Below, in pieces: positions 56,086-63,295 of a DNA stretch of 64,000 bases (the first letter of the stretch is position 1; every line of letters starts with the position of its first letter). This stretch comes from Chloroflexota bacterium (GTDB lineage: Bacteria > Chloroflexota > Ktedonobacteria > Ktedonobacterales > Ktedonobacteraceae). The position numbers and the translations under genes were made by a program. Under the pieces are notes generated by a model. The model searched no databases and was not told the DNA's origin. It worked only from the letters and a program-made list of their open reading frames with translations. Location: contig CADDYT010000010.1 of NCBI GenBank assembly GCA_902810755.1, positions 1-64,000 of the forward strand, in the 5' to 3' direction.

Positions 56086-56813
56086 TACGAGGAGCGCCCC
56101 TGCACCGGAGCGAAAGGGACTGCCACCCCTGCTTTATTCGTCGTCCCCATTGCTGCCGGAGCCGGAGTCTGTGCTTGATAGCCTTGCGGATAGCTTGCCA
56201 ATGGAGGAGGAGCACTCACCGGAGCCGCGCCAGCCGTGGGCATGGTATTCCACTTGGGTTGCCCTTTACCCGCAGCAGGCCCGGAGAACAAGGGACTGGC
56301 AGGAACGCCCGGCGGGGAAGCCGGACGAGGAGCGAAACCCGCACCGTGTTTGGAACGTTCCAAATCCATATCGACGACGGCCAGCAGCACCGAGACCAGC
56401 GGGATAATCGCCAGCACCACATAGGTCAGGCCGGTCAACACCGTGCGCTGGACGAGCGGAACAGCAGAGAGCCAGGTCGCATGCTGGATGACCGCCGCCG
56501 CCAGGGCATAGTTACAGAAGACCTCGACCAGTTCGACCACCAGGCAAATGGGAGCATAGGCCCAGATGCGTTCTTTGTTCATCAGCCGCAACGCCAGGCC
56601 GCGACTGACGAAGTAGCCCAGCACGCCGAAGCCAATAGCGATCATCCAGGTGATGGCCGACTGCAGGTAGTCTACCCCATCCAGAGGGGCGAAGAACCAG
56701 CGAATGGCATGAGCCGAGGCCAGCGAGAAGCCCAGAGAGACCACGCGCAGCACCAGGTGTTCAAAGCGGCGCACCCACACCTGCTGACCGCTCAACCCGC
56801 CAAACAGTTGCAT
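56085..56813 (-). CDS. polytopic membrane protein with Pro/Ala-rich tail
   Basis: 242 residues with AAGGGGGTG six bases before the ATG. About four or five membrane helices occupy residues 20-145 (SAITWMIAIGFGVLGYFVSR, LVVELVEVFCNYALAAAVIQ, GLTYVVLAIIPLVSVLLAVV). The last 90 residues are Pro/Ala/Gly-rich and cytoplasmic or extracellular. No transporter or secretion motif is visible. On a mobile element this could be an entry-exclusion or secretion-like component, but nothing supports a choice. Confidence 0.65.
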   Translation of the reverse strand: MQLFGGLSGQQVWVRRFEHLVLRVVSLGFSLASAHAIRWFFAPLDGVDYLQSAITWMIAIGFGVLGYFVSRGLALRLMNKERIWAYAPICLVVELVEVFCNYALAAAVIQHATWLSAVPLVQRTVLTGLTYVVLAIIPLVSVLLAVVDMDLERSKHGAGFAPRPASPPGVPASPLFSGPAAGKGQPKWNTMPTAGAAPVSAPPPLASYPQGYQAQTPAPAAMGTTNKAGVAVPFAPVQGRSS

Positions 56814-56830
56814 GCATCACCCCCTTGCGA

Positions 56831-57181
56831 TTACGCCGCCGCCGCGACGGCAGCCAACTGGCAGACCAGGGTCAGGAAGGAGCCTTTGCCCTTGATCCGG
56901 CGCACCTGAAGGGCGATGTGCGTCATCTTGGGCGGCAATTCGGCCTGCAATTGCTGCGCCACCTGCGCCAGCACGTCGGCAGGCTGGCCCTGTTTCTTGA
57001 GGTCGCGCAGCTGATCGAGGGAAGGAATGCCCTCACTGAGCTGGCACTCGTACTTTTCGTCGGTCTCGCTATCCAGCACCGTCAATCGCACCGAGTAGCC
57101 CGGTTTGGGCTGGCCGGTCATCTGGTCATAAAAGGTGCTTTCCACCACCTGACTGTTCAAGACCAATCCTTGCAGTAACAT
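56831..57181 (-). CDS. small element protein, possibly ssDNA-binding
   Basis: 116 residues from the ATG at 57181 with AAAGGGATG upstream. The sequence is beta-rich in the first half (LVLNSQVVESTFYDQMTGQP, YSVRLTVLDSETDEKYECQL) and helical later (AQVAQQLQAELPPKMTHIAL). Size, position among replication genes and strand pattern would suit a filamentous-phage-type single-strand DNA-binding protein, but this is inference without a diagnostic motif. Confidence 0.5.
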   Translation of the reverse strand: MLLQGLVLNSQVVESTFYDQMTGQPKPGYSVRLTVLDSETDEKYECQLSEGIPSLDQLRDLKKQGQPADVLAQVAQQLQAELPPKMTHIALQVRRIKGKGSFLTLVCQLAAVAAAA

Positions 57182-57265
57182 CGTTTCATCCCTTTCTTGC
57201 TTGTGCTTGTACACACACGTTGACAACAATGCATCAAAAAGAGGCCCATCAGAACACGCAGATCG

Positions 57266-57766
57266 CTAGTCGTCTTCCTCTTCCAGACAGGAGCCATCCA
57301 ACCAGTAGGGCGTAAAAGTCTGCGACGTGGTGGGAATGCCGTAAGGACGAGTCGGAGCAAGAGCCTCGGCCTCACAGGGCCTGACATCCTCACGGCCCCC
57401 GTAAATGAAGTCGTGACGCACCCCTGAGGCCCGTTGAAAGCCCGCTGCGCGCACAAAGGCCAGATCAGCACTCACCAACCCTGGACGCCGACGACCGCAC
57501 GTTAACACCTCATCCGGCCTCATCTGCAACGCCGCCTGTACGTAGGAGCGAAACAGACGGCGTTGCTCGGTCGCTGGAAGCGGTTGGCCGCGCGTATTGC
57601 GAAAGTCTTGCGGGGTCAGGTATTGCACATCTAACGGGTGCAATAGCGGCAGCCCTTGCCGCGCCCGCCAGCGCGCACTGAAAGCCGCCCAGCTGGCAAG
57701 ACCGGCCAGACGCTGGTGCGCAAATTCGGCATTGTAACGTCGGAAATTGCAGTGACTCGGATTCAT
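57266..57766 (-). CDS. hypothetical element protein
   Basis: 166 residues, basic in the first half (FARRYN-like start NPSHCNFRRYNAEFAHQR) and acidic at the end (LDGSCLEEEDD). The ATG at 57766 overlaps the TGA of the gene before it (ATGA), so translation is probably coupled. No recognisable domain. The next gene downstream is 84 bases away. Confidence 0.6.
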   Translation of the reverse strand: MNPSHCNFRRYNAEFAHQRLAGLASWAAFSARWRARQGLPLLHPLDVQYLTPQDFRNTRGQPLPATEQRRLFRSYVQAALQMRPDEVLTCGRRRPGLVSADLAFVRAAGFQRASGVRHDFIYGGREDVRPCEAEALAPTRPYGIPTTSQTFTPYWLDGSCLEEEDD

Positions 57767-57987
57767 GGCCGCAGCACCTCAGCCACTTCCAGGGGATGGG
57801 CCAGAGCATCGCTGGCGATCCAGTGCAAGTCCTGCACCAGTTCGGCCAGTTGTGCATCACCCACGATGCAGGCCGCTTCATAGAGCGGAACCGTCAACGC
57901 CACCACCTGTGACCACTCCCCTGCCTCAAGAGCTACATTGATGGTGTCAATCAACCCATCCAGGTCAACATGCGTTGGTGAAGACAT
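57763..57987 (-). CDS. small acidic hypothetical protein
   Basis: 74 residues from the ATG at 57987 with GAGGGGAAG eight bases upstream. Helical and acidic (VDLDGLIDTINVALEAGEWS, DAQLAELVQDLHWIASDALA). It overlaps the neighbouring genes on both sides, which supports a tightly coupled operon. Family unknown. Confidence 0.6.
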   Translation of the reverse strand: MSSPTHVDLDGLIDTINVALEAGEWSQVVALTVPLYEAACIVGDAQLAELVQDLHWIASDALAHPLEVAEVLRP

Positions 57988-58207
57988 CAGCAGCTTCCCC
58001 TCTCTCAGCGCAGTCATTCCCCGGCTGCATAAGCCCCCTGGCCTCTTCACAGAGCAGGGAGGGCAGCTCAGACGGAGCCGAGGCAACACAGTGCCGACAG
58101 ACGCCGATATAACCACAGCCACAGAGGCAAACGAAGTAGCCAGCCCCCACACGTTCAATGCAATGCCGTGTGTAGGCCAGCCGCAGACGCAGTTCCGCAG
58201 AAAGCAT
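57965..58207 (-). CDS. small Cys-rich protein
   Basis: 80 residues with AAAGGGAACACC before the ATG at 58207. A compact CLCGCGYIGVCRHC motif suggests one zinc site. The rest is helical and acidic. It overlaps the start of the next gene by 23 bases. Function unknown; similar in style to the larger Cys-rich protein at 52940. Confidence 0.6.
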   Translation of the reverse strand: MLSAELRLRLAYTRHCIERVGAGYFVCLCGCGYIGVCRHCVASAPSELPSLLCEEARGLMQPGNDCAERGEAADVFTNAC

Positions 58208-58275
58208 GGTGTTCCCTTTCTCTCTCAGCGAAAGCCGAGGCCATCGACCATCAGGAGCCAGACACGGGAAACGGG

Positions 58276-58755
58276 CTACGCGGTCTCATCAGGCGGACGC
58301 GAGTCATCAAAGACCAGCCCCCACTCCTGACAGAGCCGCGCCACCTGTTTGCGAACGTCCTGAGCCTGCCGCAAGAGCCGTTGCTGCTGTTGTTGGGCAT
58401 GAGCGTAGAGCGGCTGATAGAGGGCCGCTTTCTCCGTCAGGCCGAACTCGCGCAGCCAGGAGATGCTGTGTTGCCAGTGCCAGCACGCCTGATTGATCGC
58501 CCGTTGCATGCTCTCAAACCACGCGACGGCGGCAGCGGTCAGTTCTTCGACACCCGAACACAGCGACCATAGCCCTTGCTGATAGCTGTAGCGCCACTCC
58601 TGTTCCTGGCAGACGGCTTCAATGGCATGGGTAACGGCATACAGTTCCGCTTTCACCGTTGCCTGTGCGACAAAGGCCAGCCAGGGGGCAAGCACCTCCT
58701 GAAACGAAGGTTGCGCTTGCTCAAAAGGCATGGCCCCATCAATGGTTTGGACCAT
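58276..58755 (-). CDS. hypothetical helical element protein
   Basis: 159 residues with AGAAGGGGGAAAG ahead of the ATG. All-helical, rich in Gln, Ala and Trp (AVTHAIEAVCQEQEWRYSYQ, AHAQQQQQRLLRQAQDVRKQ), with a probable coiled coil near 120-145. No domain recognised. In the same operon direction as the replication genes. Confidence 0.6.
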   Translation of the reverse strand: MVQTIDGAMPFEQAQPSFQEVLAPWLAFVAQATVKAELYAVTHAIEAVCQEQEWRYSYQQGLWSLCSGVEELTAAAVAWFESMQRAINQACWHWQHSISWLREFGLTEKAALYQPLYAHAQQQQQRLLRQAQDVRKQVARLCQEWGLVFDDSRPPDETA

Positions 58756-58767
58756 CTTTCCCCCTTC

Positions 58768-58875
58768 TTAAAACCCATGCTGCAAGGTGTTCAGGGCCGT
58801 CGGGCCGAGGACAACCAGCCAGGTCACGAACATCACCGCCGCAATCAGCAGCCAGATCACCGTTTTCTTGCCCAT
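58768..58875 (-). CDS. 35-residue single-span membrane peptide
   Basis: MGKKTVIWLLIAAVMFVTWL then a short tail; AAAGGAGTGCG lies upstream of the ATG at 58875. One membrane helix. The strong ribosome site and tight fit between neighbours argue for a real gene. Confidence 0.55.
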   Translation of the reverse strand: MGKKTVIWLLIAAVMFVTWLVVLGPTALNTLQHGF

Positions 58876-58977
58876 ATCGCACTCCTTTCGCACGTATGGC
58901 TTGCCAATAAAAAAGGACACCCAACACGTGAGTATCCCAACCAGCAACACTTGAACAAACTACGAGGTCGCGTCACG

Positions 58978-59124
58978 CTAATGCGGCATGCTTATCAGGT
59001 ACAGGAAGCCGATCAGACAGGCCAGACCGATGAGCCAGCCCAGACAGCACAGTTTCCCACGCAGACGAAAGAGCAGCAGGAACACAACCAGGGCAACCAT
59101 AAACAATACCGGAGCAAACCTCAT
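58978..59124 (-). CDS. 48-residue two-span membrane peptide
   Basis: Starts at the ATG at 59124 after AAAAGGAGTAATG. Two hydrophobic segments (VLFMVALVVFLLLF and LGWLIGLACLIGFLYLI) are separated by RLRGK. It pairs with the 35-residue membrane peptide 102 bases downstream. Function unknown; small membrane proteins of this type on mobile elements can be holin- or toxin-like, which is only a possibility. Confidence 0.55.
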   Translation of the reverse strand: MRFAPVLFMVALVVFLLLFRLRGKLCCLGWLIGLACLIGFLYLISMPH

Positions 59125-59158
59125 CTCATTACTCCTTTTCTCTAAGCTGCCTCATGGC

Positions 59159-59292
59159 TAGCTAACGCGATGTGCAACTTTTTTTCGGCGCGCTTGAAAA
59201 GTGAACCTGAAAGTAACCGAAGAAGTCATGCAAGAAAGCTAATTGGCTTCGCAAGCGTCGACGCAAAAGAAAGTTGCACATCGCGTTAGCTA
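59159..59292. repeat. 134-bp element with 23-bp perfect terminal inverted repeats
   Basis: Arms 59159-59181 and 59270-59292 (TAGCTAACGCGATGTGCAAC and its complement) are identical over 23 bases. The right arm touches the stop codon of the 48-residue gene at 59293. It has the shape of a small non-autonomous transposable element (MITE) or of a protein-binding site pair. No open frame inside. Confidence 0.75.
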
Positions 59293-59439
59293 TCAGACAA
59301 CTTGGTATATCTCGAAACGCTGGCATTCGGTGCGCATCAAGGCACGAGCCAGTTTCGTCGGTCGATTTTTGCGCACGACCTCAACGGTTTCGCAAACACC
59401 ATTGAGCAGGTAGTACACAATCTGCCAGGTATGTAGCAT
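59293..59439 (-). CDS. small hypothetical protein, 48 residues
   Basis: Starts at the ATG at 59439 after TTGAGGGGGTGATG. The product is MLHTWQIVYYLLNGVCETVE then a basic, helical segment with RPTKLARALMRTECQRFEIY. Its stop lies exactly at the edge of the 134-bp repeat element. It follows the sigma factor gene by 79 bases. Family unknown. Confidence 0.55.
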   Translation of the reverse strand: MLHTWQIVYYLLNGVCETVEVVRKNRPTKLARALMRTECQRFEIYQVV

Positions 59440-59518
59440 CTCATCACCCCCTCAAACGTGGCAGAAAAAAAGGATACTCGTTTGAGTATCCCAACGTTGC
59501 AGCATGAAAGAGCCAGAC

Positions 59519-60346
59519 TCAACTCGCTTGAAGCAAGACACGACGCAAGCGGGTGCGAGCGCGGCGATCAAGCTCCTGAACTCTGTTCAGTCCCATGCCG
59601 AGCAAACGCGCTGTCTCTTGCTGTGTGTATGCCCGACCATCGCCAAAGCCGTAGCGCGTCAGAATCACAGTACGTTCACGCTCGGTTAAGCATTCCAGCA
59701 TCTCTTCCAGCGTCGACAGGTCATCATCTACAGTGGTAGCAGTATCTTCAATGGCCTCCGCGAGCGTCATACCCTCATCGTCATCAATGGGAGTATCCAG
59801 GCTCATCACCTGCTGTTGCTCTTGCAACACCAGCAATTCCAACACGTTGCCCTCAGTCGTTCCCATCTCAGCCGCCGTTTCACAGATCGTCGGTTCGCGA
59901 CCGAGCAAACTATACAACGCATCATTGACAGCTTTCATTTGCTTGAGAGCGCGAGCCTTATGCCAGGGCAGCCTGATTGTACCTTCATAGCGCCAGCGGG
60001 CAGTCAGCATGGAAATGCGTATCCACGCGAAGGCAAAGGTACCGAACGAAGTCTCTTCCCTGCGTCCATCGTACTTTGCCAGTGCCTGAAGGAGTGCGAC
60101 ATTGCCCTCTTGCACGAGGTCGAGAAGCTCCAACGTCTTACAATTTCGCACAAATCGTTTTGCCAGAGCGAGGACAAGCGGTTGATAGCCAGCGACCAGG
60201 CGATCACGGGCTTGCTGGCTATCAATTCCCTGTTCCATGCAGAGAAATAGCTGTGTTTCCTCTTCACCTGTCAACTGTGGCGTCCGCCGTACCTCGCTCA
60301 TGAACTGCTCGAAAGCTCCCAACGGGACATCCTGCATCTGTTCCAT
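59519..60346 (-). CDS. element-encoded sigma-70 family factor
   Basis: 275 residues with AAAGGGAG before the ATG. LVAGYQPLVLALAKRFV and LELLDLVQEGNVALLQALAK are region 2.1-2.2, TSFGTFAFAWIRISMLTARW regions 2.3-2.4, GREPTICETAAEMG region 3 and LTERERTVILTRYGFGDGRA, then TQQETARLLGMGLNRVQELD, region 4. It is group-3-like: short, without region 1.1. It lies at the head of the minus-strand gene block, 214 bases from the divergent XRE-NUDIX regulator, and probably directs RNA polymerase to element promoters. Confidence 0.9.
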   Translation of the reverse strand: MEQMQDVPLGAFEQFMSEVRRTPQLTGEEETQLFLCMEQGIDSQQARDRLVAGYQPLVLALAKRFVRNCKTLELLDLVQEGNVALLQALAKYDGRREETSFGTFAFAWIRISMLTARWRYEGTIRLPWHKARALKQMKAVNDALYSLLGREPTICETAAEMGTTEGNVLELLVLQEQQQVMSLDTPIDDDEGMTLAEAIEDTATTVDDDLSTLEEMLECLTERERTVILTRYGFGDGRAYTQQETARLLGMGLNRVQELDRRARTRLRRVLLQAS

Positions 60347-60430
60347 AAATCCATCTCCCTTTGTTCACCTGAACGCTTCAGCTTCCTCAGACATTGCCAC
60401 CACAAAACAGCACTCTATTGGCTCCTGATG

Positions 60431-60439
60431 TGCTATAAT
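60431..60439 (+). promoter_or_regulatory. extended -10 promoter
   Basis: TGCTATAAT at 60431-60439 is a consensus extended -10; no good -35 is present. It points to the XRE-NUDIX gene at 60561 and lies in the divergent gap with the sigma gene. Confidence 0.5.
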
Positions 60440-60496
60440 GTCTCGGCGATCTACTTTAATTATTGTTCAGAAAGATGGGAATAACTGAGACACAAC

Positions 60497-60556
60497 GGGA
60501 CAAAATGGGACAAACCGTTAGCGGCAAACAGGGCCACTTGCAACAAAATGGGAAAG
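60497..60556 (+). promoter_or_regulatory. repeated GGGACAAA operator-like boxes
   Basis: ACGGGACAAAATGGGACAAA at 60498-60517 holds two GGGACAAA units 10 bases apart, and AAAATGGGAAAG recurs at 60545-60556, just before the start codon. Spacing of one helical turn suggests a binding site for the XRE regulator itself; that is inference. Confidence 0.4.
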
Positions 60557-60560
60557 ACGC

Positions 60561-62162
60561 ATGAGAGATTTTGGCATCTTCCTCTCTAACTTACGGAGCA
60601 GCGCCGGACTCTCTTTAGAAGAGCTATCCAGGCTGGTTGACAGCAGTAAGAGCGCGCTTTCACGACTGGAAAACAACGAAGTACCGCAGCCCTTCAAAGG
60701 ATCTGTACGCAAGTTGATTATTGCCCTGGCAGAGATTCTCTGTACATCGAAGGCGGAAACGAAGCACTACCTTGAATTAGCAGGCATGAACCAGGCACTT
60801 CTGACAGAGACCGAGAAAATCCAACTCGGCTTTACCCCGGCCATTCCCGCCAGTTCGGCTGAAGAAGTCATCACACTTGAACGGCTAGAGAGCATCTATA
60901 CCCAGTTGCTTCAGCAATTAGAAGCGCGGGAAACGGCATTAGGTATCAGCAACTCACCGCCGAACTTGAAACTGAAGATTCAGGAATACGCCAATCTACT
61001 TCAGGAAATCCAGAAAAGACTTGACAAGATTTACAACAGGCAGGTAACATCAGAACTTGACGAAGCCCCAGAGGTACAAATCTACCATGCAGAGGCGTTA
61101 GAAGGGAAAATTGTCGTGGGATATCAATATGGTGAAAATCTGAATAAGGTGCTGAGTAGCTACAATCTCTACTCACTCGCATCACCGAATGCACGCTGGT
61201 TAATGCAGCTTGCCGACGTAGAACGTTTCGCCGTTGACGATTGCATCATTCTCACCAACAGTCATGATTTTGAGGGATGGGATCGTCACGAAATCAAGAC
61301 GACCATTCTCAGCACATCATTACCCGTTCCAGAAGACCTGGAAAAGCTCAGACTGGAAAAACTTCCAGGCATTGAGAAGGATTACTTCAACTCGTCCCAC
61401 TACCGACTCTCATCCTATACGCCATCCTTCAGCGATCTTGACCGCCTGGAAGTCGTGTTAGCCCCTTTAAGCTTTCACGACTACTACAGCCTGATACCCT
61501 ACCTTGATGAGCCATTATTGACGACGATAGACGGTACAAAAATCTCCATTCGCCAGAAATACGGCAACACTGCGCTCACCTATAGCTCAACAGATCGTGG
61601 AACATCCCTCATCCCGGCACCGATCAGCATTCAATGCATCGTTGTGACCAGAGACAACCAGATTTTACTCATGCGCCGATCTTCATCCGTTGCTTTCTAC
61701 CCCAATCACTGGTCAGCATCCTTTGAGGAAACGATGAACGCGCCCGGTACCGACCGCAAAGGCAATCCTTCACGTTCGGCTGATTCCGACTTCTTTGCTG
61801 GAGCCATCCGGGGCTTAGATGAAGAGTTTGCCCTTTCTCCTGATGCAGTTGAGAGCATCAAAGTGCTATCCCTCAACATCGAATACCTTACCCTGTCGGT
61901 TGATGTCATCACAGCCATCAAACTCAATCTGGATGCTGAAGAGATCAGGCAAAGCTGGCTCCTGAAAGCCTGGGATAGAGACGAAGCCTCAAAATTCGGC
62001 CTCTTATCTACCGACCTGAACGCCGTCGTAAACAAGCTCTTCAGCAGAACGCTCTGGCACCCAACCGCCAGAATGCGCCTCATCCAGTTCCTTTTCCACA
62101 CTTACGGCGTTGATGAAGTTGCAAAAGAGATCAAAGCGAAGAAAGATACTTTGCAAGTCTGA
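60561..62162 (+). CDS. XRE-HTH and NUDIX-like regulator
   Basis: 533 residues. An XRE helix-turn-helix comes first (FLSNLRSSAGLSLEELSRLV, then SKSALSRLENNEVPQPFKGS). A helical linker (about 100-165) and an unrecognised mixed domain (about 165-340) follow. From 350 the sequence resembles a NUDIX hydrolase (ISIQCIVVTRDNQILLMRRS), with FAGAIRGLDEEFALS near 413 standing in for the REUxEE part of the NUDIX box. HTH plus NUDIX suggests a repressor sensing a nucleotide or related metabolite. It is the only long plus-strand gene in the element and is divergent from the sigma factor, as an immunity-type regulator would be. Confidence 0.78.
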   Translation: MRDFGIFLSNLRSSAGLSLEELSRLVDSSKSALSRLENNEVPQPFKGSVRKLIIALAEILCTSKAETKHYLELAGMNQALLTETEKIQLGFTPAIPASSAEEVITLERLESIYTQLLQQLEARETALGISNSPPNLKLKIQEYANLLQEIQKRLDKIYNRQVTSELDEAPEVQIYHAEALEGKIVVGYQYGENLNKVLSSYNLYSLASPNARWLMQLADVERFAVDDCIILTNSHDFEGWDRHEIKTTILSTSLPVPEDLEKLRLEKLPGIEKDYFNSSHYRLSSYTPSFSDLDRLEVVLAPLSFHDYYSLIPYLDEPLLTTIDGTKISIRQKYGNTALTYSSTDRGTSLIPAPISIQCIVVTRDNQILLMRRSSSVAFYPNHWSASFEETMNAPGTDRKGNPSRSADSDFFAGAIRGLDEEFALSPDAVESIKVLSLNIEYLTLSVDVITAIKLNLDAEEIRQSWLLKAWDRDEASKFGLLSTDLNAVVNKLFSRTLWHPTARMRLIQFLFHTYGVDEVAKEIKAKKDTLQV

Positions 62163-62170
62163 ACAAAATA

Positions 62171-62383
62171 ATGTCGAAAATCGTAGCAGTCATTCTAAGC
62201 ACGCTTGGTGTCATCACCATTGTATCGGCGATTATCTGGTTTGTCTTCTACCTGAAAGGGAAGCAGTTCGCCTTACGAGATCGCCTCCAAAAAGCCGACG
62301 CTATTGTCGTCCTGGCCGGCACTCGTGGCAACATCCAGTACCTTGACGGCAAAATCTGTACTGCCCCCCTTAGGTTGGAATAA
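62171..62383 (+). pseudogene. YdcF/DUF218 membrane protein, truncated
   Basis: The first 62 residues match a DUF218 start: a membrane helix (VILSTLGVITIVSAIIWFVF) then ADAIVVLAGTRGNIQYLDGK. A full family member needs about 200 residues. The frame is lost after DGKI and ends nine codons later. It follows the XRE-NUDIX gene by eight bases. The 95 bases after it hold nothing recognisable. The break suggests a past deletion near the right end of the element. Confidence 0.6.
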
Positions 62384-62478
62384 GAAGATGTTATTGGAAC
62401 AGGTGTTTTCTCTCATTATACCACAATCGATCATCGAAAGTGGGCATGAACCGATCCTGTGGGGGCACTACAAACACT

Positions 62479-63276
62479 TTACTTTTCATCTTCGTTCTGT
62501 TTATAAGCCAGATACACTACTCTCCTGACGGTTGCCTGTGAAACATGATAGCTCTTGGCAATTTCGAGGAAAGTTTCACCTTGTTTCCTCCGCTGTAAAA
62601 TCACAGACCACTCAGAAGGAGGTAGCTTCATATGAAGGTGAGGAAAACGTTCTGGAGCCTGTAGAGTCCTTCTAGCCTCTTTTTCCAGACGCCGCACTGA
62701 TGTCTCTGAAACGCCATAATCTTTCGCGATTTGGTTGAATGTATCGCCCCGGTCGATTCGTTTCAAGATAACAGACCACTCAGAGGGAGGGATATTACAC
62801 CTGTAGCGAGGGGGACGTTCAGAAGCGTTGAATACCTTCCTCGCAGCTTTCTCTACTCGCTGAACAGCTTTCCTTGATACTGCATACTCCCTTGCAATCT
62901 GGCTAAGCGATTCCCCCTGGTCGATGCGTTGCAGTATCGCAGGCCACTCAGAAGGAGGTATCTTCCACTGGGAATGCTGGCGTCGGTCAGGAACGCCCAG
63001 GGCCTGGCGAGCGGCTTTTTCCGCGTTTCTGATGGTCGTATAGCTGACTCCGTATGCCTTTGCCACCTCTCGCAGTGGTTCCCCCTGGTCAATGCGCTCT
63101 AAGAGAGCGGGCCACACCGAGGGGGGGACTTTCCAGCGGGGATTAATCGGCCCTGGAAGGTTTTGGGGCGGAAAGACGCGCTGGAACTTCTCAGGCGGAG
63201 TAAAGGGAATGTCTTCGCCATCGGGGAACAGCTTTTCAGGTGGAATGCGACTTATGCGCGACCGATGGTTCGACAG
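62479..63276 (-). CDS. detached C-terminal HTH-repeat tail of the serine recombinase
   Basis: An open frame on the minus strand from attR to the TAA at 62479, with no ATG or GTG above 63117. It starts LSNHRSRISRIPPEKLFPDG and then carries four helix-turn-helix repeats of about 53 residues, each opening with (K)(I/V/L)PPSEW and holding LLERIDQGEPLREVAKAYGV, ILQRIDQGESLSQIAREYAV, ILKRIDRGDTFNQIAKDYGV and ILQRRKQGETFLEIAKSYHV. Its first codon (CTG, 63276-63274) is in phase with recombinase codon 528 when the element ends are joined. In the integrated state it is probably silent; initiation at GTG 63117 would drop half of repeat one. Confidence 0.85.
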   Translation of the reverse strand: MSNHRSRISRIPPEKLFPDGEDIPFTPPEKFQRVFPPQNLPGPINPRWKVPPSVWPALLERIDQGEPLREVAKAYGVSYTTIRNAEKAARQALGVPDRRQHSQWKIPPSEWPAILQRIDQGESLSQIAREYAVSRKAVQRVEKAARKVFNASERPPRYRCNIPPSEWSVILKRIDRGDTFNQIAKDYGVSETSVRRLEKEARRTLQAPERFPHLHMKLPPSEWSVILQRRKQGETFLEIAKSYHVSQATVRRVVYLAYKQNEDEK

Positions 63277-63295
63277 ATATCGAGACGCCGCTGCG
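63258..63295. other. attR, right attachment site
   Basis: Element half-site 63258-63275 (starts GCGACCGATGG), core GA (63276-63277) and portal half-site 63278-63295. Confidence 0.8.

Larger units (their letters stand above)
49288..63277. mobile_element. 13,990-bp integrative element in a portal gene
   Basis: The boundaries follow from three independent facts. The portal frame is restored exactly when 49287 is joined to 63278. The two ends, joined around the dinucleotide GA, form a symmetric 38-bp attP: 8-bp outer arms (GCGACCGA/TCGGTCGC) and 5-bp inner arms (CGACA/TGTCG). The recombinase frame also continues across that join. Contents: serine recombinase, HUH replication protein, primase, Toprim protein, sigma factor, XRE-NUDIX regulator and small genes. 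There are no conjugation, capsid or resistance genes, so this is a replicating integrative element of plasmid type. Self-transfer is not apparent. Confidence 0.88.
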
